A stretch of 64,000 nt of DNA from Yinghuangia soli (GTDB lineage Bacteria > Actinomycetota > Actinomycetes > Streptomycetales > Streptomycetaceae). The stretch is taken from the NCBI RefSeq assembly GCF_021502675.1, contig NZ_JAKFHA010000032.1, forward strand, positions 1-64,000, written 5' to 3'. Position numbers and translations under genes: made by a program. Positions 1 to 11,379 of the stretch are shown here, in pieces (within the stretch, counting starts at the first letter, position 1; each line of letters begins with the position of its first letter). The notes under the pieces were generated by a model. That model saw only the letters and a program-made list of their open reading frames with translations, made no database searches and had not been told where the DNA came from.

Positions 1-715
1 CGACGACCCCACGCGCGTGGTCCCGCGCGGCGGCTCCGGCATGCCGCCGGCCCCCGGCCGGCCTTCCGGACCGCCGGTGCCGGACCCGACCCGGGTGCTC
101 GACGAGGTCGTCCCGCCGCAGCAGTTCCGGCCCCCGGCGCAGCCGCCGGGCTATCCGCCGCCGCCTCCGCTGTACCGCGACGACCCGGCCGCGGGCTACC
201 GCGGCGGCGCCCCGCAGTACGCCGCACCCGGCGCCGCGGGCGGGTCCGGGCCCGGGCAGAACGCGCCGTACCGCAGCCCCGAGCCGCCGCCGCGCAGCGC
301 ACCCCCGCAGCACCGGCCGCCCCAGCACCAGCCGCCGCAGCAGCGCGAGGCGACGCGTCCGCCGGATGTCGAACCGCCCCGCCGGGCCCCGCGCGAGCCG
401 CGGGAACCGCGCCCGTCGCGCGGCCGCGGGTTCCGGCCCACGAGCGTCCCGGGCGTCGGCTGCCTGTCCGGCTGCCTGATGCGGATGGTCATGACGCTGG
501 TGATCATGGCCGCGGGGCTCGTCGCCCTCTACTACCTGACCCCGCTGCACACCTGGATCGACAGCGCTTTGGACGTCTTCGACGAGGTCAAGGGCTGGTA
601 CGAGAAGGCCAAGGACTTCTTCGACGGCGGCGGCGACAAGGGCACCGGCGAGACCGGCGGCACCAACGGACTGCCCACCGGCCTCCCCAAGGGCATTCCG
701 ACCAAGCTCCCGTAA
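1..715 (+). CDS. Proline-rich single-pass membrane protein, 5' truncated by the window edge
   Basis: The frame is open from base 2, so the true start lies upstream and only the C-terminal 237 or so residues are seen. About 145 residues are Pro/Arg/Gly-rich low complexity, with a DPTRV motif seen twice near the visible start. One membrane segment follows (around MVMTLVIMAAGLVALYYL), then a short acidic, Gly-rich tail ending in GLPKGIPTKLP. No catalytic motif is visible. The next gene is a Ser/Thr kinase, and streptomycetes often carry two kinase genes in tandem before prfB, so this may be the C-terminus of a second kinase. That is inference from context only. The upstream sequence would decide it. 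Confidence 0.7.
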   Translation, partial: DDPTRVVPRGGSGMPPAPGRPSGPPVPDPTRVLDEVVPPQQFRPPAQPPGYPPPPPLYRDDPAAGYRGGAPQYAAPGAAGGSGPGQNAPYRSPEPPPRSAPPQHRPPQHQPPQQREATRPPDVEPPRRAPREPREPRPSRGRGFRPTSVPGVGCLSGCLMRMVMTLVIMAAGLVALYYLTPLHTWIDSALDVFDEVKGWYEKAKDFFDGGGDKGTGETGGTNGLPTGLPKGIPTKLP

Positions 716-1018
716 GGCCGGTCCGGGGCCGCCGGGGCGGTGCTTCCGCCCGCCCTGGCGCGCCCGGGTCCCGCTTCGGGTCGACAAATCTCTTGCCCGA
801 CGTGCGACACCCCGGTCGGATCTGCCCACACCACACGGCTGCGCGGCCTCCGCCAGGTAGCCTTCGGGCACGGAAAGCGCAGCAGGGACACGGCAGGACA
901 CGGGACGAGGCGCGCATCCATCCGCGCGCCGACGCGCGGATCACGGCACGGAATACGGCACGGAATCCCACATTCCGCACGGACCGGCCACGTCGGGTGC
1001 CGGGGACACGGAGCAGCA
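716..1018. other. Intergenic region before the kinase gene
   Basis: No gene is supported here. The kinase frame stays open leftward to 740, but the residues encoded before 1019 are basic low complexity unlike a kinase N-terminus. A short direct repeat (acggcacggaat twice, about 952-976) lies just upstream of the kinase start. Confidence 0.5.
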
Positions 1019-3091
1019 GTGGCACGCAGGATTGGCAGCCGGTACGTCGCCCTGAAGATCCTCGGGCGCGGCGCGAGCGGCACCGTCTGGGCAGGCGAGG
1101 GACCCGAGGGGCCCGTCGCCATCAAGCTGCTGCGCGAGGACCTCGCCTCCGACGAGGTCCTGGTGGCCCGCTTCGTGCAGGAGCGCACCGCGCTGGTCAG
1201 CCTCGACCACCCCGCCATCGTCGGCATCCACGACCTCGTGGTGGACGGCTCCGACCTGGCCCTGGTCATGGACCTGGTGGACGGCCCGGACCTGCGCACC
1301 CGGCTGGAGAAGGAGCGGGTGCTCAGCCCCGCGATGGCCGCGGCGATCTGTGCGGACGTCGCCGAGGGGCTCTCCGCCGCGCACGCCGAGGGCGTCATCC
1401 ACCGCGACGTGAAGCCCGAGAACGTCCTGCTCGACACCGCGTACGGCCAAGTGCGCGCCAAACTCACCGACTTCGGCATCGCCCGCCTGGTCGACGCACC
1501 GCGCCGCACCCGCGCGACCCGCATCATCGGCACCCCCGACTACCTGGCCCCGGAGATCATCGAGGGCCTGCAGCCGACCGCCGCCGTGGACGTGTACGCC
1601 CTCGGCACCGTGCTGTACGAACTCCTCACCGGCTGGACCCCGTTCGGCGGCGGCCACCCCGGCGCGGTGCTGCGCCGGCACGTCACCGAGCCGGTCCCCG
1701 GCATCCCCGGGCTGCCCGCCCCGGTCGCCGACGTCCTGGCCGCCTGCCTGTCCAAGGCGCCCGCCGCCCGGCTGACCGCCCGCGAGGTCGGCGAGCGCCT
1801 GCGCGCCGCGCTGCCCGCGCTGGCCGGCCTGCCGCGCTTCGACGTGCCCGCCCCGGACGGCGGCGGCCACCCGGACCGCGGCGAGACCCCGCCGCCGCTG
1901 CCCGCGGGCGTGGTGCCGCTGGTCTCCGGCACCGAGATGGACGCGTCCCGCGACACCCACACCAACCTGGCCCGGCCGACCTTCCCGGCCCCGCCGATCG
2001 CCGCTTCGCGCCGCCGCACCACCCACCGCAAGCGGCGCGGCCGCGCCGTCGCGGTGCTGAGCGCCGCCGCCGTGCTGGTGGTCGCCGGAGCCGGCTGGTG
2101 GATCGCGGGCCGCGGCGACGACAAGCCCGCCGAGCAGCAGCCGGTCGGCGCGACCCAGTCGCCGCCCGCCTCGGCCCCCGCCCAGGGGGCCGGCACCCCG
2201 GCCTCGACGGGCGCCGGGGACCGCGCCGCCCGCATCCCGGTCTGGGACAAGTGGGCCCAACTCCCGGTGGCGCCGGTGCTCCTGGTCGGCGCACCGGCCG
2301 CCGCGCAGCCCGCCGGGGCGGCCACCTACGTCGTGCAGCGCGACGGCGCGGGACAGCCCTGGTTCTCCACCGGCGACGGCGTGAAGTTCTCCGACTGGCA
2401 GAAGCTGCCGGTCTTCAAGGCCGCCGAGGACCTCGCGGTCACCGCCCCCGCGGCGGGCCGCGTGGACGTGCTCGCGGTCGGCGCCGCGGACCGGTTCCTC
2501 TACCGCTGCAGCTTCGCGGACGGCCGCTGGGGCGAGTGGACCCGGGTGGACGCCAAGACCAAGGTCGCCGGAGCACCCGCCGCGTCCGGCACCGGCGACC
2601 GCCTCGACGTCCTCGTCCGGTCCGGCGACGACCTCATGCACGGCACCCTCGCGGGGGCGAACTGGTCCGGATTCCGCAAGGTCCACCAGGGCGGCATCGT
2701 CGAGCAGGCCCCCGCGCTGACCGCCGGCGCACCGGGTGCGCCGGGCACGCTGGACGCCTTCGTGGTGCGGGCCGGCGACCACGCGCTCCTGCACATGACG
2801 CTCGCCGGCGGCGACTGGCGCGAGCCGGAGCGGGTCGGTACCTTCGCGGCCGGCGGCCGCCCGGCCGCGGCCTGGACCCCGGGCGGCGGCCTGGCCGTCG
2901 TCGTCCCGGACACTTCGGGCCGCCTGACCGGCGCAGTCGCGATGGCCGGCGCCTGGCAGCCGGCCACGCTGTCGGCCCCCGCCGAACTCCCCGCCCAGGA
3001 GGGCGCCGCCGCGGTCGGCTCGGCGCCCGGCCGGGTCGACCTCTATCTGCGCGGCCCCAACGGCCGTGTCCAGGTGGCCCCCTCCGGCTGA
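1019..3091 (+). CDS. Transmembrane Ser/Thr protein kinase with a beta-propeller-like external domain
   Basis: A Hanks-type kinase of 690 residues. Visible motifs are the Gly loop GRGASG (16-21), VAIK lysine 36, HRDVKPEN (128-135), DFG (151-153) and GTPDYLAPE. After the kinase domain (about 9-280) comes a Pro-rich linker, one membrane helix near 341-363, and an external domain of about 300 residues. That domain repeats units with W and G spacing such as [38 protein letters not shown] and [13 protein letters not shown], resembling PLL/fucolectin-type propellers. There are no PASTA repeats. The GTG at 1019 was chosen because GGAG lies 5 nt upstream and the kinase domain begins at once; the frame extends to 740 without sense. 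It likely transduces an envelope or glycan signal, with unknown ligand. Confidence 0.88.
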   Translation: MARRIGSRYVALKILGRGASGTVWAGEGPEGPVAIKLLREDLASDEVLVARFVQERTALVSLDHPAIVGIHDLVVDGSDLALVMDLVDGPDLRTRLEKERVLSPAMAAAICADVAEGLSAAHAEGVIHRDVKPENVLLDTAYGQVRAKLTDFGIARLVDAPRRTRATRIIGTPDYLAPEIIEGLQPTAAVDVYALGTVLYELLTGWTPFGGGHPGAVLRRHVTEPVPGIPGLPAPVADVLAACLSKAPAARLTAREVGERLRAALPALAGLPRFDVPAPDGGGHPDRGETPPPLPAGVVPLVSGTEMDASRDTHTNLARPTFPAPPIAASRRRTTHRKRRGRAVAVLSAAAVLVVAGAGWWIAGRGDDKPAEQQPVGATQSPPASAPAQGAGTPASTGAGDRAARIPVWDKWAQLPVAPVLLVGAPAAAQPAGAATYVVQRDGAGQPWFSTGDGVKFSDWQKLPVFKAAEDLAVTAPAAGRVDVLAVGAADRFLYRCSFADGRWGEWTRVDAKTKVAGAPAASGTGDRLDVLVRSGDDLMHGTLAGANWSGFRKVHQGGIVEQAPALTAGAPGAPGTLDAFVVRAGDHALLHMTLAGGDWREPERVGTFAAGGRPAAAWTPGGGLAVVVPDTSGRLTGAVAMAGAWQPATLSAPAELPAQEGAAAVGSAPGRVDLYLRGPNGRVQVAPSG

Positions 3092-3152
3092 GCCCCACCG
3101 GTCCACCCCTCCGTCGACAAGCCCCGCACCCCGGGGCCAGTACGATGGGTGC

Positions 3153-4262
<1,110 letters not shown>

Positions 4263-4298
4263 GCCGGATAATCGCGCGGCTGCGCAATAGGCGACATC

Positions 4299-4352
4299 AC
4301 ACAGCGGCATCACCTTGTCGATAATTCGGCGGTGAATGCCGCTGTGTTTTTC
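4299..4352 (+). terminator. Intrinsic terminator of prfB
   Basis: Arms 4299-4310 and 4336-4347 (acacagcggcat / atgccgctgtgt) are a perfect 12-bp inverted repeat around a 25-nt loop, followed by a run of five T. It lies 36 bp after the prfB stop. Confidence 0.75.
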
Positions 4353-4598
4353 CCTCAATTACACGCCGGAAAAGGGACATCCCCCGCAACCTTCGTGGAA
4401 CGCCCTTGACTACCCCGCGGGGCCTTCACCAGGCTGGGCGTCGGCATTGCAACGACACGGCAGCACATGGAGGCACGGTCCCCCCACGGCCCGTTCCTGT
4501 GGTCTGGTCCCATCGGTCGTGGCGATGCCCATTGACGTTTCGGCCTCCTGTCGCGCCGGTGCGGGGACGGGGAGCACGACCAACTGGGGGTTGCAGTA
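4353..4598. other. Upstream region of the LAxTG protein gene
   Basis: No gene is supported. It should hold the promoter of the following surface-protein gene. I see no clear -35/-10 pair. A GGGGG ribosome-binding stretch at 4586-4590 lies 8 nt before the ATG at 4599. Confidence 0.4.
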
Positions 4599-5492
4599 AT
4601 GACCAACAAGGTGCGCGCACGCGTTGCGCGCATAGCCGCGGCCGCAGTTTTCGCTGCGGGAGCGTCGCTGGCGGTCGCGGGCATGGCGTCCGCGGAGCCG
4701 GGCGAAGAGCCGCCCACCACGGGCGGCACCTCGGCCGGCACGTCGGCGTCGTCGACCACGGGTGAGACCAGCACGGGCGAGACCACCACGGGCGAGCCCG
4801 GCACCTCCGGTTCGAGCACCTCGACCACCACGTCGAGCGGTTCGACCGGCGAGACCACCACCTCGACGAGCACGAGCAGCGGTACGACGGGGAGCAGCAC
4901 CAGCACGACGTCGTCCGGCGCGACCGGCGAGACCACCACGTCCGGCGCGAGCGGCAGCTCGTCGAACGGGTCGTCCAACGGCTCGTCGAACGGCTCGTCC
5001 GGCCAGAGCACGGCGTCCGGCACCTCGGCCGGCACTTCCGCGGGCACGTCGGCCGGTACGTCGGCGGGCACCACGTCGAGCGGCTCGACCGGCGACACCT
5101 CGTCGGCCGGCACCACCGCGGGCACGACGGGCGCGAGCACGTCCACCGGCGGCGGCACCACCTCGACCGGCGGCTCGACCGGCGGCCAGCCGTGCGATGT
5201 GGCCAACGGCGGCGTGAACTGCGGCGGGAACAACAACAACCGCGGTGCGTCCGGCAACAACGCCAGCAGCGGCGGCCCGCAGCGCAACTACGGCGGCGGC
5301 ACCACCACGACCGGCAGCGCCACCACCGGCGGAGCCGCGGCGACCGGTGAGCAGCAGCTCGCCGCGACCGGCGAGGAGGCCAACGTGGTCTTCCTGGTCA
5401 TCGGCGGCGCGGCGATGGCCGCGGGCGGCTTCGCGTTCACCGTCCTGCCGCGGCGCATGCGCCGCGACGAGGACGCCACCGCGGCGGCCTGA
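4599..5492 (+). CDS. Thr/Ser/Gly-rich sortase-anchored surface protein (LAxTG type)
   Basis: A 297-residue secreted protein. A signal peptide (residues 1 to about 28, ending ASA) precedes about 220 residues of Thr, Ser and Gly with degenerate short repeats, including four consecutive TSAG units and SSNG repeats. A short Asn/Gly-rich stretch with two Cys ([14 protein letters not shown]) follows. The C-terminus has LAATG, a hydrophobic helix and a basic tail (RRMRR), the layout of class E sortase substrates in streptomycetes. The Thr/Ser tract is a probable O-glycosylated stalk that displays little else, so the role is structural or adhesive by inference. ATG 4599 has a G-rich ribosome-binding site 8 nt upstream. 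Confidence 0.8.
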   Translation: MTNKVRARVARIAAAAVFAAGASLAVAGMASAEPGEEPPTTGGTSAGTSASSTTGETSTGETTTGEPGTSGSSTSTTTSSGSTGETTTSTSTSSGTTGSSTSTTSSGATGETTTSGASGSSSNGSSNGSSNGSSGQSTASGTSAGTSAGTSAGTSAGTTSSGSTGDTSSAGTTAGTTGASTSTGGGTTSTGGSTGGQPCDVANGGVNCGGNNNNRGASGNNASSGGPQRNYGGGTTTTGSATTGGAAATGEQQLAATGEEANVVFLVIGGAAMAAGGFAFTVLPRRMRRDEDATAAA

Positions 5493-5521
5493 CGCCCTGC
5501 GGGACGCGACCATGCGCAAAC

Positions 5522-5554
5522 GGAAAGGCCCCGGGATCTCCCGGGGCCTTTCCC
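5522..5554 (+). terminator. Hairpin terminator after the LAxTG protein
   Basis: Arms 5522-5536 and 5539-5553 form a perfect 15-bp stem with a 2-nt gap, starting 30 bp after the stop codon. The A and T steps at its base suit both strands, and the gene on the other side converges on it. Confidence 0.8.
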
Positions 5555-5633
5555 GTTGCCGTGTCTGCGGTGTCTTTCGCGTCTGCCGTGTCGTCCGGGT
5601 CCGCGGTGGCGTGCGTGCCTGCGGAGGTGCCGG

Positions 5634-5822
5634 TCAGCCCGTCAGGTGCTGCAGCAGCAGTGCCGCCACGACCACCAGGCCGGCCAGCAGGGCGAGCAGC
5701 GCGGGCGAGAACTGCGGTCCGCGTTCGCGGGCGAGGCGGTCGCGCGACGCACGGCACACCGAACACCGGCCCTCGCTCACGGGGCCGGCGCAGTTGGCGC
5801 ACACCAAGTGCTCCCACGTCAT
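5634..5822 (-). CDS. Small zinc-ribbon membrane protein (62 aa)
   Basis: The protein has an N-terminal zinc-ribbon-like pair of CxxC knuckles (CANC at 8-11 and CSVC at 20-23), a charged linker and one C-terminal membrane helix ([20 protein letters not shown]). A strong GAGGAGG ribosome-binding site lies 6 nt before the ATG at 5822, which supports a real gene despite its size. The metal-binding head would face the cytoplasm. The function is unknown. It is convergent with the surface protein gene and divergent from ftsE. Confidence 0.75.
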   Translation of the reverse strand: MTWEHLVCANCAGPVSEGRCSVCRASRDRLARERGPQFSPALLALLAGLVVVAALLLQHLTG

Positions 5823-6135
5823 GACGTCCTCCTCGGCCCCTGCGGGCCCGACCTGCCTGGTCGTCTTCTATAACGCGTCCGGGGCACCAAGAAGTTCCCA
5901 TCGCCTTCCACTGTGCCGCTTACACTCCTGGGATGGCCATGCCCTGCGACGTACCGCCCCTGGCCTTCGCGCCCGGCCGCGGTGGCGGTACCGTCCCTGG
6001 GACGCACGTACCACGACCTCGGACGCGGACACGACCTGCGCACGGGGACGTACCCGGTCGCGGCGGAGCATTCACCAACGGCTCTGCCCCCGTACGACAC
6101 CCTTGCCCCCTAGGATGGCGCGCTGTGATGCAACC
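5823..6135. other. Divergent promoter region upstream of ftsE
   Basis: No gene is supported. It must hold promoters for the small zinc-ribbon gene (minus) and the ftsEX operon (plus). TAGGAT at 6111-6116 is a plausible -10 for ftsE but I see no good -35 partner. Confidence 0.4.
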
Positions 6136-6825
6136 GTGATCCGATTCGACAACGTCACCAAGACCTACGCCAAGCAGCCCCGGCCCGCGTTGCAGGACGT
6201 GTCGCTGGAGGTCGAGAAGGGCGAGTTCGTCTTCCTGGTCGGTTCCTCCGGCTCCGGCAAGTCGACTTTCCTGCGGCTGGTCCTCAAGGAAGAGCGGCCC
6301 TCCACGGGCAACATCTTCGTGGCCGGCAAGGACCTCGGCCGGCTGTCCAACTGGAAGGTGCCCGCGCTGCGCCGCCAGATGGGGACGGTGTTCCAGGACT
6401 TCCGCCTGCTGCCCAACAAGACCGTGCGGGAGAACGTCGCGTTCGCCCTCGAGGTCATCGGCAAGCCCACCTCCACCATCCGCAAGGTGGTGCCCGAGGT
6501 GCTGGACCTGGTCGGCCTGGCCGGCAAGGAAGACCGTATGCCCGGCGAGCTGTCCGGCGGCGAGCAGCAGCGCGTGGCGATCGCGCGCGCGTTCGTGAAC
6601 CGGCCGATGATCCTCATCGCGGACGAGCCGACCGGCAACCTGGACCCGCAGAACAGCGTCGGCATCATGAAGCTGCTGGACCGCATCAACCGGACCGGCA
6701 CCACGATCATCATGGCCACGCACGACCAGGCGATCGTCGACCAGATGCGCAAGCGCGTCATCGAGCTGGAGCAGGGCCACCTCGTCCGCGACCAGTCGCG
6801 CGGCGTCTACGGCTACCAGCACTGA
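6136..6825 (+). CDS. ftsE: Cell division ATP-binding protein FtsE
   Basis: The ATPase half of the FtsEX complex, 229 residues. Walker [10 protein letters not shown], signature LSGGEQQR, Walker [14 protein letters not shown] and the H-loop ATHD are all present. In other bacteria FtsEX does not transport solute but couples ATP hydrolysis at the septum to a periplasmic or external peptidoglycan hydrolase. GTG 6136 gives the family-typical start [11 protein letters not shown]; the frame extends far upstream without homology. It is followed 116 bp later by ftsX, then by a coiled-coil M23 peptidase that is the likely partner. Confidence 0.96.
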   Translation: MIRFDNVTKTYAKQPRPALQDVSLEVEKGEFVFLVGSSGSGKSTFLRLVLKEERPSTGNIFVAGKDLGRLSNWKVPALRRQMGTVFQDFRLLPNKTVRENVAFALEVIGKPTSTIRKVVPEVLDLVGLAGKEDRMPGELSGGEQQRVAIARAFVNRPMILIADEPTGNLDPQNSVGIMKLLDRINRTGTTIIMATHDQAIVDQMRKRVIELEQGHLVRDQSRGVYGYQH

Positions 6826-6941
6826 CGCGGGCCGGCCCGCCCGGCTGCGGGCCTGGCGACCGGCCTGCCCGCCGGTCCGACGGCCGGCCCGACCACCGAA
6901 GAACGGCGTCCAGGCGAGGCGCCCCGAAGATTTAGGACATC

Positions 6942-7856
6942 ATGCGCGCCCAGTTCGTGCTGAAAGAGATCGGGATCGGTCTCCGCCGAAACCTGACCAT
7001 GACGATTGCGGTCGTCGTCAGTGTCGCGCTGTCCCTGACGTTGTTCGGGGCTGCCTTGCTGGTGAGCAAGCAGGCCGACTCGATGAAGGACTACTGGTAC
7101 GACCGCGTCGAGGTCTCGATCTTCCTGTGCAACAAGACGGACCCCAAGAAGGACGGGTGCGTCAACGGCGAGGTCTCCAACGCGGACCGCGAGGCGATCA
7201 GCGCGGACCTGAAGAAGATGCCCGAAGTGGACCAGGTCTTCTTCGAGAACAAGCAGGACGCGTTCGCGCACTTCAAGGAGCAGAACAAGGACTCGCCACT
7301 GGGCGACAGCCTGACGCCGGACCAGCTGCCCGAGTCCTTCCGCGTGAAGCTCAAGGACCCGACCAAGTTCGACGTCATCTCCAGCGCGTTTGCCGGTCGG
7401 GCCGGCGTGCAGTCCGTGCAGGACCAGAAGAAGCTGCTCAAGCCCTTCTTCGACCTGCTCACCAGTGCGCGCATGGCGGCCTACGGGATCATGTTCTTCA
7501 TGCTGCTGGTGGCGATCTTGCTGATCATCAACACCGCGCGCGTCTCGGCGTTCAGCCGCCGCCGCGAGACCGGCATCATGCGGCTGGTCGGCGCCTCGAA
7601 CTTCTATATCCAAGGGCCCTTCATCCTGGAATCGGCGGTGGCCGGTCTCGTGGGTGCCCTGGTGGCGACCGGCCTGTTGAGCGCGGGCTATTACTTCGGC
7701 ATCAAGCGCGGTCTCGCCGACTCGATCCAACTGCTCAAGTCGCAGCTGATCGGCTTCGACGCGGTGATCTCGGTGCTGCCCTGGCTGTTCCTGCTGGGCA
7801 TCGGCATGTCGGCGATCGCGTCGTTCTTCACGCTGCGCAAATACCTCAAGGTCTGA
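6942..7856 (+). CDS. ftsX: Cell division membrane protein FtsX
   Basis: The permease-like partner of FtsE, 304 residues. The topology is the FtsX pattern: one N-terminal membrane helix (about 22-44), a large extracytoplasmic loop of about 125 residues containing two Cys (FLCNKTDPKKDGC), and three C-terminal helices. The charged motif FSRRRETGIMRLVGAS, typical of FtsX/MacB permeases, follows the second helix. The loop is where FtsX binds its hydrolase partner in studied species. A ribosome-binding AGGA lies 7 nt before the ATG. Confidence 0.96.
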   Translation: MRAQFVLKEIGIGLRRNLTMTIAVVVSVALSLTLFGAALLVSKQADSMKDYWYDRVEVSIFLCNKTDPKKDGCVNGEVSNADREAISADLKKMPEVDQVFFENKQDAFAHFKEQNKDSPLGDSLTPDQLPESFRVKLKDPTKFDVISSAFAGRAGVQSVQDQKKLLKPFFDLLTSARMAAYGIMFFMLLVAILLIINTARVSAFSRRRETGIMRLVGASNFYIQGPFILESAVAGLVGALVATGLLSAGYYFGIKRGLADSIQLLKSQLIGFDAVISVLPWLFLLGIGMSAIASFFTLRKYLKV

Positions 7857-8174
7857 CGAGGTCTGGTCCGGCGCGCAGCGCATTCCGCTGCCGCGGGGAC
7901 GGTCCGAGCGCAGGGGCAGGTCGGGAAACCGGTCTGCCCCTGCGGCATTTCCGGCCTGCCGCGCGCACTCTTCCGGCACTCTTGCGGCGGCCCTGGGGTG
8001 CTGTTGCGGCGCTCTTTCGGGGCCGGGCCGACAGCCTTCCCGTGCTTCTCCTACGCCATCCGAGTGCCATATCAAGTGAAAAGTGGGTTATATGGCGTAA
8101 ATGGGATGGGACTCCTGGTACTTGTGGGACTGACGTATTGCTCGGAACCAGTCCCCAGGCAGGAGGCCGCGCCC
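7857..8174 (+). promoter_or_regulatory. AT-rich regulatory region before the M23 peptidase gene, with an inverted repeat
   Basis: This ftsX to M23 gap is long for a cotranscribed pair. At 8066-8096 a perfect 7+7 inverted repeat (GCCATAT...ATATGGC, 17-nt spacer) sits in an AT-rich island unlike the surrounding sequence. It suggests a separate promoter or operator for the peptidase gene. No gene is supported in the gap. Confidence 0.4.
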
Positions 8175-9437
8175 ATGCGCCCCACGTACCGCCGGCGTCT
8201 CGGCCTGTTCGCCCTCATCGCCGCCACCGGCGCGGCCATCGGCTGGGGCACCGCGCACGCCGACGACGATCCGCGTACCGCCAAGACCCGCGTGGACGGC
8301 CAGGTCCAGGACGTCCGGGCGCACCTGGAGGGGTCCGCGCAGCGCCTCGCCGCTGCGGAGACCGCGTACGCCGAGGCCAACGCCCGCATGCCGGCCGCGC
8401 AGGCCGCGCTGGCGCAGGCCCGCGGCAAGCTCGACGCGGCCCGGGTCAAGGAGTCCGACCTGCGCCGCCGCCTCGAGATCGCGGTCGAGGACGAGGCCGC
8501 CGCGCAGCGCCAACTCCTCGACGTCGAGGCCTCCATGGCGGAGATGCGCGACGCCCTCGGCCAGGTCGCGCGCCGCGCATACCAGCAGGGCGCCCTCGCC
8601 CAGCTCTCGGTGATCATGGAGGCGGAGACCCCGGCCCAGCTGATGAGCCGGCTCGAAGGCTTCCGCTCGGTGCTGCGCGCCGACGAGGCGACCCTGCAGC
8701 GCCTCCGCGAAGTGCACGCCGCGACCGACGGGCGACAGAAGGAACTCGGCCGCGCCCGCGAGCAGGTGCGCATCGAGCGCGAGGCCGCGGCCGCGCAGCT
8801 CACCGTGCTCACCGCCGTCGAGGCCGAGGCGGGCGCCGCCAATGCCGCGGTCGAGAAGCTCGTCGAGGCGCGGCGCAGCGCGATGGCCACCGCGCAGGAG
8901 GAGAAGGCCGCCGACCAGCAGCGCTACGAGGCCCTCGTGGTCGAGCAGCGCCGGCTCGCCGAACTCGTCAACCGGCTGAACGCCCCGGTGGCGAAGGGCA
9001 GCGGGGGCACCGCCAAGGGCGGCGGGAGTTCCGGGCAGCGCGGCGGTGCGCTGTCGTACCCGGTCGACGGCGCGGTCACCTCGAACTTCGGGATGCGGTT
9101 CCACCCGATCCTCGAGTACGTGAAGCTGCACAGCGGAACGGACTTCGGCGCCGCCGAGGGCACCCCGGTGCGCGCCGCCCGCGAGGGCACGGTCATCGCC
9201 GCGGGCTACAACAGCGCGTACGGCTACCGCGTGGTGGTCTCGCACGGCCAGGTCGGCGGCGTCGCGCTCACCACGACCTACAACCACCTCTCGCGCATCG
9301 ACGTCGGCGAGGGGAAGCGCATCCGGCGCGGGGCCACCGTCGGACTCGTCGGCAACACCGGCTATTCCACGGGCGCGCACCTGCACTTCGAGGTCCTTGT
9401 CGACGGGGCGTTCGCGGACCCGCTGACCTGGCTTTAG
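8175..9437 (+). CDS. Secreted coiled-coil M23 (LytM-type) peptidoglycan peptidase, likely FtsEX partner
   Basis: A 420-residue protein. A signal peptide ends at AHA (about residue 30). Residues about 35-275 are Ala/Glu/Arg/Gln-rich coiled coil. The C-terminal M23 domain keeps the zinc ligands: HxxxD in LHSGTDFGA and HLH in GAHLHFEV. This layout (coiled coil plus M23) is that of EnvC-like FtsEX-regulated proteins, though here the metal site looks intact, so it may cut peptide cross-links itself. The position directly after ftsEX supports coupling (inference). AGGAGG at 8161-8166 sets the ATG at 8175; the longer frame from 7998 has no signal sequence. Confidence 0.9.
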   Translation: MRPTYRRRLGLFALIAATGAAIGWGTAHADDDPRTAKTRVDGQVQDVRAHLEGSAQRLAAAETAYAEANARMPAAQAALAQARGKLDAARVKESDLRRRLEIAVEDEAAAQRQLLDVEASMAEMRDALGQVARRAYQQGALAQLSVIMEAETPAQLMSRLEGFRSVLRADEATLQRLREVHAATDGRQKELGRAREQVRIEREAAAAQLTVLTAVEAEAGAANAAVEKLVEARRSAMATAQEEKAADQQRYEALVVEQRRLAELVNRLNAPVAKGSGGTAKGGGSSGQRGGALSYPVDGAVTSNFGMRFHPILEYVKLHSGTDFGAAEGTPVRAAREGTVIAAGYNSAYGYRVVVSHGQVGGVALTTTYNHLSRIDVGEGKRIRRGATVGLVGNTGYSTGAHLHFEVLVDGAFADPLTWL

Positions 9438-9483
9438 TCCGGGCTCCGCAGGGCGGCCTGCCGCGCTGCCTTATGCTCCCGCC

Positions 9484-10644
9484 ATGACGTCCGGTCGGGT
9501 GCGCCGAAGGGCCGCAGTGGCCCTGGTGTTCGGCGCGGTCCTGACCACGGGGGCGGCCACCGGAGCATGGGACGCCGTGTCGGTGCCCGGCCTGAACACC
9601 CAGTCCGCGCACCGCGTCCCGCCGCCCCGGACGGCGCCCACGCTGCCGCCCGAGGCGGCCGCCGCACTCGAAGGCCTCCAACTGGACCCGGACGCGGCCC
9701 GCGACCTGCTGGCCGTCCTGGAGGACCGGTGGGCCGCGTACTACCCGCCGGGCACTGCCGCGGAGCACCTCGAACAGGTCGACGGGACGTACCCGGGCGT
9801 GGGCCTGACCGTGCGTCAGACCGACGGGCGGGTACGCGTCTCGTATGTGCATCCCGGTGGGCCCGCCGCCCGGGCCGGCATCAAGGCCGGCGACGTGCTC
9901 GCCGCCGTGGACGGCGCACCCGCCGCGGAGCTCGGGCTCGCCGGAGTCGTCGCGCGGCTCCGCGGCCCGGCCGGCACCGCACTCGTGCTCACCGTCGTGC
10001 GCGGCGACGCCCCGCGGGACGTCCCGCTGGTCCGCGAGCTCCTCACCGGCGCGGGCGTCACCGTCGAGCCGGTCGGCACCGCGGGCCTGGTCCGGGTCCG
10101 CATCACCGGCTTCGGCCGCGGCACCGCCGACCAGGTACGCGCCGCACTCGCGGACCGCCCCGCGGGCCTCCTCCTCGACCTGCGCGGCAACCCCGGCGGC
10201 CTGATCGAGGAGGCCGCCGCGGTCGCCTCCGCGTTCCTGCTGCCCGGGCCCGTGGTCACGTACGACGACGGCACCGGCACCCGCCGCGAACTCGGCGCGG
10301 CGGCCGCCCCCGGCGACACCGCGACACCCGTCGTGGTCCTGGTCGACGGGGCGAGTGCCAGCGCCGCCGAGGTCGTCGCCGCGGCCTTACGGGACCGCGG
10401 CCGCGCGGTGGTCGTCGGCAGCACCACGTACGGCAAAGGCTCGGTCCAGGCCCCTGCGCTGCTCGCCGGGGGCGCGGTCCTGGAGCTGACCGTGGGCCGC
10501 TGGTACCCGCCCGACGGGCGCAACGTGGAAGGCCGCGGCATCGACCCCGACATCGCCGTCCCCGCGTCCGCCCCCGCGGAGGAGGCCGAGGCCCGGGCGC
10601 TGGAGGTCCTGGCCGGCCTGGCGGCCGCCGACACGACCGTCTGA
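9484..10644 (+). CDS. S41-family C-terminal processing protease
   Basis: A 386-residue exported serine protease. An N-terminal signal or anchor helix is followed by a PDZ domain (about 95-180, [15 protein letters not shown] and [13 protein letters not shown]) and the S41 domain. The predicted dyad is Ser293 (in GASASAAE) and Lys318 (in TTYGKGSVQ). The 25-residue spacing matches characterised CtpA enzymes. It would trim or degrade envelope proteins, possibly the peptidase encoded 46 bp upstream, as CtpA-type proteases do for M23 enzymes elsewhere (inference). Confidence 0.93.
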   Translation: MTSGRVRRRAAVALVFGAVLTTGAATGAWDAVSVPGLNTQSAHRVPPPRTAPTLPPEAAAALEGLQLDPDAARDLLAVLEDRWAAYYPPGTAAEHLEQVDGTYPGVGLTVRQTDGRVRVSYVHPGGPAARAGIKAGDVLAAVDGAPAAELGLAGVVARLRGPAGTALVLTVVRGDAPRDVPLVRELLTGAGVTVEPVGTAGLVRVRITGFGRGTADQVRAALADRPAGLLLDLRGNPGGLIEEAAAVASAFLLPGPVVTYDDGTGTRRELGAAAAPGDTATPVVVLVDGASASAAEVVAAALRDRGRAVVVGSTTYGKGSVQAPALLAGGAVLELTVGRWYPPDGRNVEGRGIDPDIAVPASAPAEEAEARALEVLAGLAAADTTV

Positions 10645-10694
10645 GCGGAACCCCGTGGCCCGGACCCCCGCCGATGGGCGAGAATGCGGAGATC

Positions 10695-11234
10695 ATGGCG
10701 AAGAGACCAACCATCGTGCAGATGCCGGGGAAGCCGACCAAGTCCAAGAAGGCGTCGGCGGCTCCCAAACGCAAGATGATCGCGCAGAACAAGAAGGCGC
10801 GGCACGACTACCACATCGACGACACGTTCGAGTGCGGTGTCGTGCTGACCGGCCCCGAGGTGAAGTCGCTGCGGCAAGGCCGCGCGTCCCTCGTCGACGG
10901 ATTCGCGACCGTCGACAACCACGAGGTCTGGATGCGCAATGCGCACATCCCGGAGTACCTGGAGGCGACCTGGAACAATTCCGCCCCCCGGCGCCCCCGC
11001 AAGCTGCTGCTGCACCGTGACGAGATCGCCAAGCTGGAGAACAAGCTCAACGACTCGGGCACCACGCTCGTCCCGTTGAGCATCTACTTCAACGAGGACG
11101 GCCGGGTGAAGGTCGAACTCGCCCTCGCACGCGGCAAGAAGCTGTACGACAAGCGCCAGACCCTCATCGAGAAGCAGGGCCAGCGCGAGGCCCAGCGCGC
11201 GATGAGCGCGGCCATCCGCCGGCAGAGCAGCTGA
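10695..11234 (+). CDS. smpB: SsrA-binding protein SmpB
   Basis: The tmRNA partner in trans-translation, 179 residues. The core matches the family ([50 protein letters not shown], basic tail RRQSS). It carries about 20 extra N-terminal residues ([20 protein letters not shown]) compared with the common length of about 157-160. ATG 10695 has a close GGAG; an in-frame ATG at 10674 would add seven residues. The ssrA gene follows 145 bp downstream, the usual actinobacterial arrangement. Confidence 0.96.
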   Translation: MAKRPTIVQMPGKPTKSKKASAAPKRKMIAQNKKARHDYHIDDTFECGVVLTGPEVKSLRQGRASLVDGFATVDNHEVWMRNAHIPEYLEATWNNSAPRRPRKLLLHRDEIAKLENKLNDSGTTLVPLSIYFNEDGRVKVELALARGKKLYDKRQTLIEKQGQREAQRAMSAAIRRQSS

Positions 11235-11379
11235 GCCGCGCCGTACGGAATGAAGTGGACCCCCGGCGGGGTTGTTCCGTACGATGACACCGGCTGCACC
11301 GGGCTCAGGCAACACGCCGGGTGCGACCGTCAAGCGAGCCGGCTCCGGCCGGCAGAGCACGACGCTTGAAAACTCAATA

